Shown here: positions 25,465 through 34,657 of the stretch, in pieces | Layout of the letters: every line of letters begins with the position of its first letter | Numbering within the stretch: position 1 is the first letter of the stretch | NCBI RefSeq assembly: GCF_051628905.1 | Contig: NZ_CP157575.1 | Coordinates: 868,001-932,000, forward strand | Direction of reading: 5' to 3' | Length of the DNA: 64,000 nt | DNA from: Asaia sp037151935 | GTDB taxonomy: Bacteria; Pseudomonadota; Alphaproteobacteria; Acetobacterales; Acetobacteraceae | Translations under genes and position numbers: made by a program | Notes under the pieces: generated by a model | Databases searched by the model: none | Told to the model about the DNA's origin: nothing | What the model saw: the letters and a program-made list of their open reading frames with translations, nothing else

Positions 25465-26328
25465 TCAGGCCACGCCGGGGGCCTTGGGGAGCACGAAGCG
25501 CTGCATGGCCTCTGCCCACCCGTCTGCATCGTTATGCCCTGTCGTCACATGAGCATAGGCGCTGACCTCTTCGGCCGCGTTACCCATGGCGATACCGAGC
25601 CCGGCGATTCTGAGCATCGGCACATCATTGGACATGTCGCCGATGCAGGCAACCTCACTCATGGGGATGCCCAGACGCTCGGCCAGAGCGCGTGCGGCAA
25701 AGCCCTTATTAGCGTCCTTATGGGTGATATCGAGATAGTAATTGGACGACCGATGGACGCTGGCCTGCCCCTTGAGCATGGCCCCGATCTCGACCTCCAT
25801 GCGTTGCAGCAAGGCGAAATTGCTGCTCGCAGCCATGATCTTGCCAACGCCTTCCCGATATGGCTTGAAATCGGGCACGACAACCGGCTCGATACCGACC
25901 GATCTGCGCTCGTGCTCGACATAATAGGCGCCAGGATCGCGAATGAGCCATTCATGACCGCGAAACAGCCAGGTATCGACCTGGTGTACCGAGAGCGTAT
26001 CGCAGGCCCCATCGACGCAGGAGGCCGGTAGCGACAGGGTCGAGAGAATCTCGTCATCGGGGCCGACAATCACCCCGCCATTCAACGCGCCGAACGGCGT
26101 GTCGAGACCGAGCTCACGATGATAGCGCAGCATGCCTTCGGCGGAGCGCGAGCTCACGAGGCAGAGCACGATGCCTGCCTCGCGAAGCTGTCTCGCTGCC
26201 TCGAGTGTGGAATCGGCGAGGGCCTTGTCCGGTCCGATCAGCGTACCGTCGATGTCCGAGACAACCATGCGGATGGTGGATGCCATGGGCGGCAGCGCAT
26301 CGTGAATGGCATCCAGATCATGTGTCAT
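25465..26328 (-). CDS. Cof-type HAD-IIB phosphatase in the pentose phosphate operon
   Basis: A 287-residue haloacid dehalogenase-superfamily hydrolase with a type IIB cap. The nucleophile motif VVSDIDGTLIG lies near residues 21-31 and motif IV GDMSNDVPML is in the C-terminal third, followed by GIAMGNA. Members remove phosphate from sugar phosphates, FMN or PLP. Its place between zwf and pgl suggests a sugar-phosphate or phosphogluconate substrate, but this is inference. The ATG at 26328 has AGGA seven bases upstream. Spacing is 29 bases from zwf and 17 from pgl. Confidence 0.9.
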   Translation of the reverse strand: MTHDLDAIHDALPPMASTIRMVVSDIDGTLIGPDKALADSTLEAARQLREAGIVLCLVSSRSAEGMLRYHRELGLDTPFGALNGGVIVGPDDEILSTLSLPASCVDGACDTLSVHQVDTWLFRGHEWLIRDPGAYYVEHERRSVGIEPVVVPDFKPYREGVGKIMAASSNFALLQRMEVEIGAMLKGQASVHRSSNYYLDITHKDANKGFAARALAERLGIPMSEVACIGDMSNDVPMLRIAGLGIAMGNAAEEVSAYAHVTTGHNDADGWAEAMQRFVLPKAPGVA

Positions 26329-26357
26329 GGAAATTCCTGCCTTGGCGCCGGAGCGCG

Positions 26358-27905
26358 TCAATTGTTCAGGTCGAGCCAGCGGCGCCCGCTGCGCGCCAGC
26401 AACTCATCAGCCTCACGCGGGCCGTCCAGACCGCCCGGATAGAAGCAGAGAGGAGACTTGTCAGCGATGTTCTGGGTGAAGGCAGGTTCGACAATACGCC
26501 ATCCCTCTTCGATCGTGTCGGCTCGCTGGAAGAGGGTCTGATCCCCGATCATGCAGTCATAGATGAGCGTTTCGTAGCCAGTGCTCGGCCCTTCGCTGAA
26601 CCAGTCCGAATAATCGAACTTCATGCGCACGCCGCCCAGACGCACCGACGGGCCGGGCACCTTGGCCGAGAACTGCATGGTCACGCCTTCGGTCGGCTGA
26701 ATATGCAGCACCATGATATTAGGCGTGAGCTTATCGACGGGCGTGTCACGGAAAAGCGCAAACGGCGCCTGCTTGAAGTGGATGGCAATCTCGGTCTTGC
26801 GGCGACGCAGGCGCTTGCCCGTGCGCAGATAGAACGGCACGCCAGCCCAGCGCCAGTTATCGATGCGCAGCTTCATGGCGACATAGGTTTCGGTCTGACT
26901 CCCCATGCCGACATCGGGCTCTTCACGATAGCCACGCAGAGCCTCGGCTTCATCGCCAACGCCGAATGACCCGCTGACATATTGTCCACGCACAACCTGC
27001 GTGAGATCGATTGGCTGGATAGCGCTCAACACCTTGGCCTTCTCGTCACGGACCGCTTCGGCATCGAACGAGGTAGGGGCTTCCATCGCCACCATCGACA
27101 GCAACTGCATTAGGTGGTTCGGCACCATGTCGCGGATAGCGCCCGTGCTTTCGTAAAAGCGCCCGCGGCGCTCCACGCCCACCGTCTCGGCGGCTGTAAT
27201 CTGCACGTGGTCGATATTCTGACGGTTCCAGAGCGGTTCAAAAAAGCCATTGGAGAAGCGCAGGGCCAGAATATTCTGAACTGTCTCTTTGCCGAGGTAA
27301 TGGTCGATGCGGTAGATCTGGTTTTCATCGAGCGAACGTTGAAGACGCGCATTGAGCGCCTTGGCCGACTCCAGATCGGCGCCGAAGGGCTTCTCGATGA
27401 TGACACGGCGCGAGACCGTGTCTGTCTGTTCGGCGAGGCCTGACTCACCTAGGAGATCGACGATCGGGCCGAAGAAACGGGCTGCGACAGCCAGATAGAA
27501 GACTGCCGAACGATCGCCCAGCTTTTCTTTCAAAGCTTCATAAGTCGACAGTTCTTCGAAGGAGCCACGCAGATAGGTGATGCTCTTGGAAAGACGATCC
27601 CATACGTCTTGTCGCAGCACCGTAGCGCTGGTGCCCCGCTTGCTTACGAAATCGTCGAGCGCACCGCTTAACTGTTCCAGCAGCGCCTCGGTCGTCATCT
27701 CGGCCCAGTCGACCACGATGATAGAAAAATCCTCACTGAGCAGACCGGCCGTGTCCAGATTATAGATAGCCGGAACCAGGAGACGTTTCGTCAGATCGCC
27801 GCCGCCGCCAAAAATGACCATGGAGCCCGGAGGGGCCGGGCGTACGCCACGCGGAGCTTCTGAATTGGACAATGCCGCACGCGCTGAAGCGGAAATCTCG
27901 ACCAT
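26358..27905 (-). CDS. zwf: glucose-6-phosphate 1-dehydrogenase
   Basis: A 515-residue enzyme oxidising glucose 6-phosphate to 6-phosphogluconolactone, the entry to the oxidative pentose phosphate pathway. The active-site motif RIDHYLGKE is present near residues 196-204. The nucleotide-binding motif reads GGGGDLTKRLL, where most homologues have GASGDLAKR. Length is usual. An AAAGG ribosome binding site precedes the ATG at 27905. It heads the operon zwf-HAD-pgl-rpiA-gntK and lies downstream of the gnd terminator, so it probably has its own promoter in 27906-27990. Confidence 0.97.
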   Translation of the reverse strand: MVEISASARAALSNSEAPRGVRPAPPGSMVIFGGGGDLTKRLLVPAIYNLDTAGLLSEDFSIIVVDWAEMTTEALLEQLSGALDDFVSKRGTSATVLRQDVWDRLSKSITYLRGSFEELSTYEALKEKLGDRSAVFYLAVAARFFGPIVDLLGESGLAEQTDTVSRRVIIEKPFGADLESAKALNARLQRSLDENQIYRIDHYLGKETVQNILALRFSNGFFEPLWNRQNIDHVQITAAETVGVERRGRFYESTGAIRDMVPNHLMQLLSMVAMEAPTSFDAEAVRDEKAKVLSAIQPIDLTQVVRGQYVSGSFGVGDEAEALRGYREEPDVGMGSQTETYVAMKLRIDNWRWAGVPFYLRTGKRLRRRKTEIAIHFKQAPFALFRDTPVDKLTPNIMVLHIQPTEGVTMQFSAKVPGPSVRLGGVRMKFDYSDWFSEGPSTGYETLIYDCMIGDQTLFQRADTIEEGWRIVEPAFTQNIADKSPLCFYPGGLDGPREADELLARSGRRWLDLNN

Positions 27906-27995
27906 ATGCCAAACCTTTTTAGTCGATAAACTGAAAGCCGGAGTGCAAGCAGGAGCATCAGGGCTCCCGCTGACATTCAGGCCAAGAGTGTAGAG

Positions 27996-28032
27996 AAAAA
28001 AAAAGGGCCGGGACCAGATGCGGTCCCGGCCC
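27996..28032 (-). terminator. intrinsic terminator of gnd
   Basis: A perfect 11-base-pair stem (GGGCCGGGACC/GGTCCCGGCCC) followed on the minus strand by nine T residues, just past the gnd stop codon. It separates gnd from zwf. Confidence 0.95.
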
Positions 28033-28038
28033 GGAATG

Positions 28039-29040
28039 TCACTTCTTCTCGACGTGACCGCCGAAGCCGAAGCGCATGGCAGAGAGGATCTTCTCTGCGT
28101 AGTTATTGCCGCTGCGCGAACGGAAACGCGTGAACAACGACGCAGTCATGACCGGAACCGGCACCGACTCTTCGATAGCGGCTTCGATCGTCCAGCGACC
28201 TTCGCCGGAGTCGGCTACTTCACCCGAGAACTCGGAGAGAGATTCGTTCTTGGCGAGGGCGTCAGCCGTCAGATCGAGCAACCAGGACGAGACAACACTG
28301 CCACGACGCCAGACTTCGGCGATATCGGCCATGTTCAGATCGAAGCGCTGGTCTTCCTGCAGAACCGGCGAGTTCTTGGACTTCATGACGTCGAAGCCTT
28401 CGGCAAAGGCCTGCATCATGCCGTATTCGATACCGTTATGGACCATCTTGACGAAGTGACCCGAGCCGGCCGGACCACAATGCAGATAGCCTTGCTCTGC
28501 GCGGGGATCGAGGCCTTCACGGTCGCGACCGATCGTACGCACGACGTCGCCCTTGCCCGGCGCGAGTGCCTTGAGGATGGGATCGACATGATCGGCCGAA
28601 TCCTTGGTGCCGCCGTACATCATGCAATAGCCGCGATCGAGGCCCCACACGCCGCCCGACGTGCCGACATCGATGTAGTGGATGCCTTTTTCCATAAGCT
28701 CATGCGCACGACGGACATCGTCCTTGTAGTAGCTGTTGCCACCGTCGATCACGATGTCGTCCTTGCCGAGCAGGCCGCGCAGTTCCTGCACGCAGGCTTC
28801 CGTGATTTCTCCAGCGGGCAGCATGACCCAGACGATCTTGCGTTCTGCCGTGATCTTGCTGACGAGATCGGAAACGGAGGTAGCGGCGATCGCACGGCCC
28901 TTTTCGGCACGGTCGAACGTCTTGGTCACAACTTCTGCGGTGCGATCGAACAGAACGACATCATGCCCGTGACGGGTCAGGCGCACTGCGATGTTGCCGC
29001 CCATACGGCCAAGGCCAACAATACCGATTTGCATCTTCAA
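28039..29040 (-). CDS. gnd: 6-phosphogluconate dehydrogenase (decarboxylating, short form)
   Basis: A 333-residue enzyme turning 6-phosphogluconate into ribulose 5-phosphate and CO2. It begins with a Rossmann fold (GLGRMGGNIAVRL), followed by VIDGGNSYYKDDVRRAHEL and HCGPAGSGHFVKMVHNGIEY, which contain the catalytic Lys and the substrate-binding His/Asn. At about 330 residues it is the short GntZ/YqeC-type form rather than the 470-residue Gnd of enteric bacteria. Acidic Asp after beta-2 (VVLFDR) suggests NAD+ use, known for this subgroup, but cofactor choice should be measured. It lies between tal-pgi and zwf. Confidence 0.95.
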   Translation of the reverse strand: MKMQIGIVGLGRMGGNIAVRLTRHGHDVVLFDRTAEVVTKTFDRAEKGRAIAATSVSDLVSKITAERKIVWVMLPAGEITEACVQELRGLLGKDDIVIDGGNSYYKDDVRRAHELMEKGIHYIDVGTSGGVWGLDRGYCMMYGGTKDSADHVDPILKALAPGKGDVVRTIGRDREGLDPRAEQGYLHCGPAGSGHFVKMVHNGIEYGMMQAFAEGFDVMKSKNSPVLQEDQRFDLNMADIAEVWRRGSVVSSWLLDLTADALAKNESLSEFSGEVADSGEGRWTIEAAIEESVPVPVMTASLFTRFRSRSGNNYAEKILSAMRFGFGGHVEKK

Positions 29041-29081
29041 AACTCCTGCACAGCTTCCCTGTGCCCTAAAACATCTACCCT

Positions 29082-29116
29082 AAAAAACAATCCGCCCCGT
29101 CTGAGCGGGGCGGGTT
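29082..29116 (-). terminator. intrinsic terminator of tal-pgi
   Basis: A stem CCGCCCCG/CGGGGCGG (29092-29113) extended by A-T/G-T pairs and followed on the minus strand by a T-rich tract. It lies ten bases past the stop codon, so gnd is probably transcribed mainly from its own promoter. Confidence 0.88.
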
Positions 29117-29125
29117 GCTTCAGTC

Positions 29126-31993
29126 TCAGACGGCCTTCTTGAGGGCCGTTGCCAGTTCGGCAAGGCCAGCTTCGAGCGGTCCCTTAATGTGCACGCGCAG
29201 GGCACGACGGCCACGCTCGGAGAGCACATCGAAATCACCGCGAGCCTGAGCAGCCTTCACCACACTGAAGGTGAAACGCTCACCCGGCACGGCCAGATCT
29301 GCGTGATCATCGGCCGTGATCTGCAGGAACACGCCACTATCCGGGCCGCCCTTATAAGCCTGGCCCGTCGAGTGCAGGAAGCGCGGGCCGAACTCGGCAG
29401 CCGTTGCGACCTTCAACTGGTCACGCAGATCGAGGCGCACGTTCTGGATCCATTCGCGCGTCTTCAGGTCGCGCTCGACATAGGCCAGAACGCCAACATA
29501 ATCGCCCGCCTTCACGCGACCGAAATGCGCCTTGAGGATCGCCAGCGCATCGCCACCGCCAAGAGCCTTGGCGTTGCTCGCATCGGCGAAGAACTCGAAA
29601 GCCCCCGACGTCGCGAACGGCGTCTCGGCAGGAAGCTTGCCCGTCTCGTTGAAGGCGGTCGTGAGCTTCTTGGTCTCGATCTTGCTGAATTCCACATCCG
29701 GCTGATCAAACGGGTCGATCGCAAGAACCGAACCGGCAACTGCCGTGGCATATTCCCAGTGGAAGAAAGCCTGAGCGATATCGAGCTTGTCAGCCAGATC
29801 GATCGTCACGACTGGCTCACCTGCTGCCACGAGAGCGGCAATGGCCTTCTCCTGGTTTGGGCAGGCTTCATCCGTCAGGCGCAGATAGGCGAAGACGCGA
29901 TCCTTGCCATAGACGTCTGGAGCCCCGAGGGTCTCGTCGTCAATGGGAATCAGGCCCGTTCCCTTCTTGCCGGTCGATTCAGCCAACAGCTGCTCGAGCC
30001 AGGCACCGAGATCATAGATCGCAGGCGATGCAACGATCGTCACCTTGTCACGGCCGAACTTGGTCGCGGCGGCGCCGAGGATCGCACCGAGCTGAAGCGC
30101 GGTGTTCTGGGCAGGCGGCGTGCTGGCCGAAGCTTCCTTAACCGAGCGCAGCGCAGATTCAAGGAACGCGCGCACGTTCAGACCGGCAGCAGCTGCCGGG
30201 ACGAGGCCGAAATTGGACAGCACCGAGAAACGACCGCCAATCTGCTTCTCGCCGTAGAAGATCTTCCAGAAGCCGTCCTTCTTGGCAACTTCTTCCATAT
30301 GCGAACCGGGATCGGTCACGGCTACGAAATGCGCGCCGGGGGCCGAGCCGAGTGCCTTTTCGGCAGCCGCGAAGAAATAGGCCTTCAGAATATTCGGCTC
30401 TAGCGTGCCGCCCGATTTGGACGAAACGATGAACAGGGTCTTCTTGAGGTCGACAGCGTTCTCGTAGGTCTTGACCTGCTGCGGGTCCGTGCTGTCGAGC
30501 ACGTGCAGCGTCGGGAAGCCTGCGACATGACCGAAGGTCTCCGCAATCACTTCCGGGCCGAGGCTCGAACCGCCCATACCGAGCAGCAGCACATCGCTGA
30601 AGCCCTTGGCCTTAACTTCGCTTGCGAAGGCCTCAAGTTCCGACACATTGGTCAGACGCTCATCGACGATGTCGAGCCACTTCAGCCACTTGGCTTCGTC
30701 GCCGCCAGTCCACACCGTGGCGTCCTTGGCCCAGAGCTTGCGGCCCTTGCCCGTCTTGCGCCAGTCTTCGAGCACCGCGTCGGCTGCGGCTTTCAGGTCA
30801 GCCGGGAGCTCGGCCTTTTGCTCAATCAGTTTGGAACCGAGAAACGTGGCCTGCTTGTTTGCTACCGCCCCAAGCAGCTGGTCGAAAGCGTCGCAGAACG
30901 AAGCGCAGCCTTCTGTTACGAGGGTCTTGGTCACGCCATCGAGGTCGAGGCCGAGCTTGGCCTGCTGATCGATTACCTTGAAAGCATCCTCGACATTCTC
31001 GGTCAGGCTGGCGCGCAGCTTGCCGTGATCGCGGAAGGCATCGAATGTTGCGGGCGGAATGGTGTTGACGGTATCGGCACCGATCAGCTCATCGACGTAA
31101 AGAACGTCGGAGAAGGTCTTGTCCTTGGTACCCGTCGAGGCCCACAGCAGACGCTGCGGCTGGGCGCCAGCGGCGGCGAGCTTCTTCCAGCGCTCGGAAG
31201 CCGTGACTTCCAGATAATGCTGATAGGCAACCTTGGCATTCGCGATAGCGACCTTGCCGCGCAGGGCCTTCAGGGCTTCCGCGTCCTTGTCGCCTTCCTT
31301 GACGCGGCGATCGATGGCGCCATCGATCTTGCCGTCGATGCGCGACACGAAGAACGAAGCGACACTGGCGATCTTGCTGATGTCCTTGCCCGCTGCATGG
31401 CGGATTTCGAGGCCCTTGATGTAGGCTTCGAGAACATTCTTATAAGCTTCGAGCGAAAAGAGCAGCGTAACGTTGACGCTGATTCCTTCAGACGTGACTT
31501 CCTGGAAAGCCGGGATTCCTTCGGGCGTACCCGGGATCTTGATCATCAGGTTTTCTTCGTTGACGGCAGCCCAGAGGCGACGGGCTTCATCGGCCGTAGC
31601 CTTCGTCTCGAAAGCGAGATAGGGCGACACTTCGAGGCTCACATAACCATCAAGACCCTTGGTCTTGACGAAGACCGGGTGCATGACCTTGGCGGTCGCC
31701 TGAATGTCGGTAATGGCCAGCTTTTCGTAAAGCTCGCCAGGGGAGAGGGTTTCGGCAGCCAGCAGATCCTTGATCTGGGCGTCGTAATCCGTGCCGTAGC
31801 CCATTGCCTTCTCGAAGATGGCCGGGTTTGACGTCACGCCACGCAGGCCGTCTTCGTCCACCAGCTTCTTGAGGCTGCCATCGGCAGTGTAGGATCTCTG
31901 GATGAAGTCCAGCCAGGGTGACTGGCCAAAATTGGAAAGATCACGCAGCGGGTTCCCGCTCGTAGCGGCACCCTGCTTCTGTTCGACGTCCAT
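29126..31993 (-). CDS. tal-pgi: bifunctional transaldolase / phosphoglucose isomerase
   Basis: A 955-residue fusion. The N-terminal part (about 1-375) is transaldolase: SNPAIFEKAMG near 56, the Schiff-base lysine in NLMIKIPGT near 150, VNVTLLFSLEAY, and RIDGKIDGAIDRR. The C-terminal part (about 395-955) is glucose-6-phosphate isomerase: LLLGMGGSSLGPEVI near 480 and VSSKSGGTLEPN near 530. It links the non-oxidative pentose phosphate branch to fructose/glucose 6-phosphate, so one polypeptide returns carbon to the start of the cycle. This fusion is known in acetic acid bacteria. The ATG at 31993 has CAGGAG six bases upstream. Confidence 0.96.
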   Translation of the reverse strand: MDVEQKQGAATSGNPLRDLSNFGQSPWLDFIQRSYTADGSLKKLVDEDGLRGVTSNPAIFEKAMGYGTDYDAQIKDLLAAETLSPGELYEKLAITDIQATAKVMHPVFVKTKGLDGYVSLEVSPYLAFETKATADEARRLWAAVNEENLMIKIPGTPEGIPAFQEVTSEGISVNVTLLFSLEAYKNVLEAYIKGLEIRHAAGKDISKIASVASFFVSRIDGKIDGAIDRRVKEGDKDAEALKALRGKVAIANAKVAYQHYLEVTASERWKKLAAAGAQPQRLLWASTGTKDKTFSDVLYVDELIGADTVNTIPPATFDAFRDHGKLRASLTENVEDAFKVIDQQAKLGLDLDGVTKTLVTEGCASFCDAFDQLLGAVANKQATFLGSKLIEQKAELPADLKAAADAVLEDWRKTGKGRKLWAKDATVWTGGDEAKWLKWLDIVDERLTNVSELEAFASEVKAKGFSDVLLLGMGGSSLGPEVIAETFGHVAGFPTLHVLDSTDPQQVKTYENAVDLKKTLFIVSSKSGGTLEPNILKAYFFAAAEKALGSAPGAHFVAVTDPGSHMEEVAKKDGFWKIFYGEKQIGGRFSVLSNFGLVPAAAAGLNVRAFLESALRSVKEASASTPPAQNTALQLGAILGAAATKFGRDKVTIVASPAIYDLGAWLEQLLAESTGKKGTGLIPIDDETLGAPDVYGKDRVFAYLRLTDEACPNQEKAIAALVAAGEPVVTIDLADKLDIAQAFFHWEYATAVAGSVLAIDPFDQPDVEFSKIETKKLTTAFNETGKLPAETPFATSGAFEFFADASNAKALGGGDALAILKAHFGRVKAGDYVGVLAYVERDLKTREWIQNVRLDLRDQLKVATAAEFGPRFLHSTGQAYKGGPDSGVFLQITADDHADLAVPGERFTFSVVKAAQARGDFDVLSERGRRALRVHIKGPLEAGLAELATALKKAV

Positions 31994-32108
31994 GACGTAC
32001 TCCTGTCTGTCCACCTGACGGGTTCCCTGTGGATACCCGTCTCAGCTCAGGTCGGCCTTCCGACCCTGACCTCATGAGAGGGGGCCATAGCACGCTGTGG
32101 CCCCGTAA

Positions 32109-32137
32109 GGCCCGACCGCCGAGGAAGCGGTCAGGCC
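32109..32137 (-). terminator. hairpin after tkt
   Basis: An 11-base-pair stem with one mismatch (GGCCCGACCGC/GCGGTCAGGCC) 13 bases past the tkt stop codon. It has no T-tract, so it may only attenuate read-through into tal-pgi. Confidence 0.4.
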
Positions 32138-32149
32138 CCGGTAGTCGTC

Positions 32150-34270
32150 TTACTTGCGAGCAGCCTGCTCGCGGGCGGCGTCGTACACCTTCTCCGGCGT
32201 GAAGCCGAACTTGGTGAGCAGCGATTTGAGCGGGGCCGAAGCGCCGAAGCTGTTCATCGCGATGATCGAGCCACCGATGCCGGTGTAACGATCCCAGCCA
32301 AAGGCAGCTGCCTGCTCAACAGCCACACGTCCCTTGACGTCGGGCGGCAGCACGCTGTCGCGGTAGGCCTGATCCTGCTCTTCGAAGAGGTCGAAGGACG
32401 GGAAGGACACGACGCGGGCCTTGATGCCTTCTGCCGTCAGCTTCTCATAGGCGTCGACCACCAGTGAGACTTCCGAACCCGACGCCATCAGAATGACATC
32501 AGGCTTGCCTTCGCAGCTTGCCAGCACGTAGGCGCCCTTGGCGAGGTTGGAGGCGCAGGCATATTTGCTACGATCCAGCGTCGGCAGGTTCTGACGGCTG
32601 AGGATCAGCACGGCAGGCTTGTGCGTCATCGGCATGAGCGTGCGCCAGGCCTCAGACACCTCATTGGCGTCGGCCGGACGAATGGTCATGATGCCAGGCG
32701 TGGCACGCAGCTGGGCCAGCTGCTCGATCGGCTGATGGGTCGGGCCATCTTCACCGACACCAATGGAGTCATGCGTGAAGATATAGGTGACCGGCAGCTC
32801 CATGAGAGCCGACAGACGGATCGGGGCCTTCATGTAATCGGAGAAGATCAGGAAGCCCGAGCCGTAAGCATGCAGGCCTGCCAGAGCCAGACCGTTGCAG
32901 ATCGACCCCATGGCGTGTTCGCGAATACCGAAATGGATATTGCGCCCCGCATAGGTGCCACCCCATTGCGGCGGCTGGAACGAGCCTGCACCCTCAAAGG
33001 TGAGGTTGGTCTTGGTCGACGGCGAAAGATCGGCCGAACCGCCAAGCATCCAGGGAACGTTCTTGGCAACGGCGTTGATGACCTTGCCCGAGCTTGCGCG
33101 CGAAGCAACGCCCTTGGCGTCTGCATCCCACTTCGGAATATCCTTGTCCCAGCCTTCCGGCAGGCGACGCTCGAAGATGGCGCGCAGCTCTGCTGCTTCC
33201 TTCGGATATTCGTTCGTGTAGCGATCGAACAGGGCATGCCATTCCGCACGCGCCGTTGCACCGCGCTTGCCGAGACCTTCCTGGAAATGCTCCAGAACGC
33301 CTTCTGGCACATGGAACGCTTCGGTCCAGGGCCAGTGATAGGCCTTCTTGGCACCGGCAATTTCTTCTTCGCCCAGAGGCTCGCCATGAGCCGAGGCCGT
33401 ACCGGCCTTCTTGGGGGCACCGAAGCCGATGACCGTGTGCATGATGATCAGGCTCGGACGGTCCTTGACCGAACGGGCTTCTTCAAGCGCCTTGCTGACG
33501 GCAGCGATATCGTTGACGTCGTTGACGGTGACGACATGCCATTTGTAAGCGTGGAAGCGCTCGGCAACGTTCTCGGTGAAGGCAAGATTGGTCGAGCCTT
33601 CGATCGAGATCTGATTCGAGTCATACAGCCAGATCAGATTGCCCAGACCCAGATGGCCGGCCATCGAAGCCGCTTCCGACGAAACGCCTTCCATCATGTC
33701 GCCGTCACCACAGAACACATAGGTGTGGTAATCGAACAGGTCATAGCCGGGACGGTTGTAATGGGCAGCGAGATATTTCTCGGCCATCGCCATACCGACC
33801 GAGTTGCCACAGCCCTGGCCAAGCGGGCCGGTCGTGGTTTCGATACCGGCCGTGTGGCGGTATTCCGGGTGACCCGGGGTCTTGGAATTCAGCTGGCGGA
33901 ACTGCTTGAGGTCTTCAAGGGTCAGCGAAGGGCTGTCGAGAACCTTGTCCTTCACCACATCGCGAATACCGGTGAGGTAGATCGTCGAATACAGCAGCAT
34001 CGAAGCATGACCGACGGACAGCACGAAGCGGTCACGTGCCGGCCAGAGCGGATCTGCCGGATCGTATTTGAGGTCATTCTGCCAGAGCGTGTACATGACA
34101 GGGGCCAGCGCCATCGCCGTTCCCGGATGGCCTGAATCGGCCTTTTCCACACCATCCATCGACAGGGTGCGGATAGTGTTGATGCTCAGCTGCGCGATGT
34201 CAGAGACACTGGCGCCGGCCGCTCCACCTGTTTCCGCGCCAAACGCGGACGGGTTGCTTAAAGAACGCAT
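32150..34270 (-). CDS. tkt: transketolase
   Basis: A 706-residue thiamine-diphosphate enzyme moving two-carbon units between sugar phosphates. Recognised from DSGHPGTAMALAPVMYTLW near residue 45, the ThDP/Mg motif GDGDMMEGVSSEA near 173, HDSIGVGEDGPTHQP near 490, and EQAAAFGWDRY near the end. Length is usual. The ATG at 34270 follows GGAGG by ten bases. It is first in the minus-strand pentose phosphate series tkt, tal-pgi, gnd, zwf, HAD, pgl, rpiA, gntK. Confidence 0.97.
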   Translation of the reverse strand: MRSLSNPSAFGAETGGAAGASVSDIAQLSINTIRTLSMDGVEKADSGHPGTAMALAPVMYTLWQNDLKYDPADPLWPARDRFVLSVGHASMLLYSTIYLTGIRDVVKDKVLDSPSLTLEDLKQFRQLNSKTPGHPEYRHTAGIETTTGPLGQGCGNSVGMAMAEKYLAAHYNRPGYDLFDYHTYVFCGDGDMMEGVSSEAASMAGHLGLGNLIWLYDSNQISIEGSTNLAFTENVAERFHAYKWHVVTVNDVNDIAAVSKALEEARSVKDRPSLIIMHTVIGFGAPKKAGTASAHGEPLGEEEIAGAKKAYHWPWTEAFHVPEGVLEHFQEGLGKRGATARAEWHALFDRYTNEYPKEAAELRAIFERRLPEGWDKDIPKWDADAKGVASRASSGKVINAVAKNVPWMLGGSADLSPSTKTNLTFEGAGSFQPPQWGGTYAGRNIHFGIREHAMGSICNGLALAGLHAYGSGFLIFSDYMKAPIRLSALMELPVTYIFTHDSIGVGEDGPTHQPIEQLAQLRATPGIMTIRPADANEVSEAWRTLMPMTHKPAVLILSRQNLPTLDRSKYACASNLAKGAYVLASCEGKPDVILMASGSEVSLVVDAYEKLTAEGIKARVVSFPSFDLFEEQDQAYRDSVLPPDVKGRVAVEQAAAFGWDRYTGIGGSIIAMNSFGASAPLKSLLTKFGFTPEKVYDAAREQAARK

Positions 34271-34657
34271 CAAAAATCGACCTCCGAATTAACTCTCTGC
34301 GATGGAAAACCATCCGCCGGACAGACATCAATGTTCAAGACCGGTTTGCTGCCTGAGACAACCCCACCTGGGATCCTTTTCGCATAGGCGACCACGCAGA
34401 ATTGGCGACCGCTCTCACCTCACATGGCTCAGCCACGGGGAGAAGATCACCAGAACACCCTGACCATACGCCTGCGTGATGGCGATGTTCCGCTGCGCCG
34501 CACATATTGCCTCAAAATCCCGACAGCATTGACACCAAACTGAAACCTACCGGCCCGGCAATACATTGCGTTGCGCATAAGACGCCCATTACCCACATTG
34601 TGCTAGAGCGAAACTCTTCACGACTGCTCGACCACACGAAAATTTGCAGGATTTGCG
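34271..34657. other. divergent intergenic region upstream of tkt
   Basis: About 390 bases between tkt and the divergent metal-hydrolase gene, expected to hold the promoter for the pentose phosphate series. I could not identify a convincing operator, riboswitch or small ORF in it. Confidence 0.4.

Noticed and set aside
32621..34135. A 504-codon frame antisense to tkt, and similar long frames antisense to tal-pgi (30503-31831), gnd (28018-29142) and prfC (13940-15139)
   Set aside because: Each lies wholly inside a well-recognised gene on the other strand and gives an Arg/His/Gly-rich, motif-free translation.
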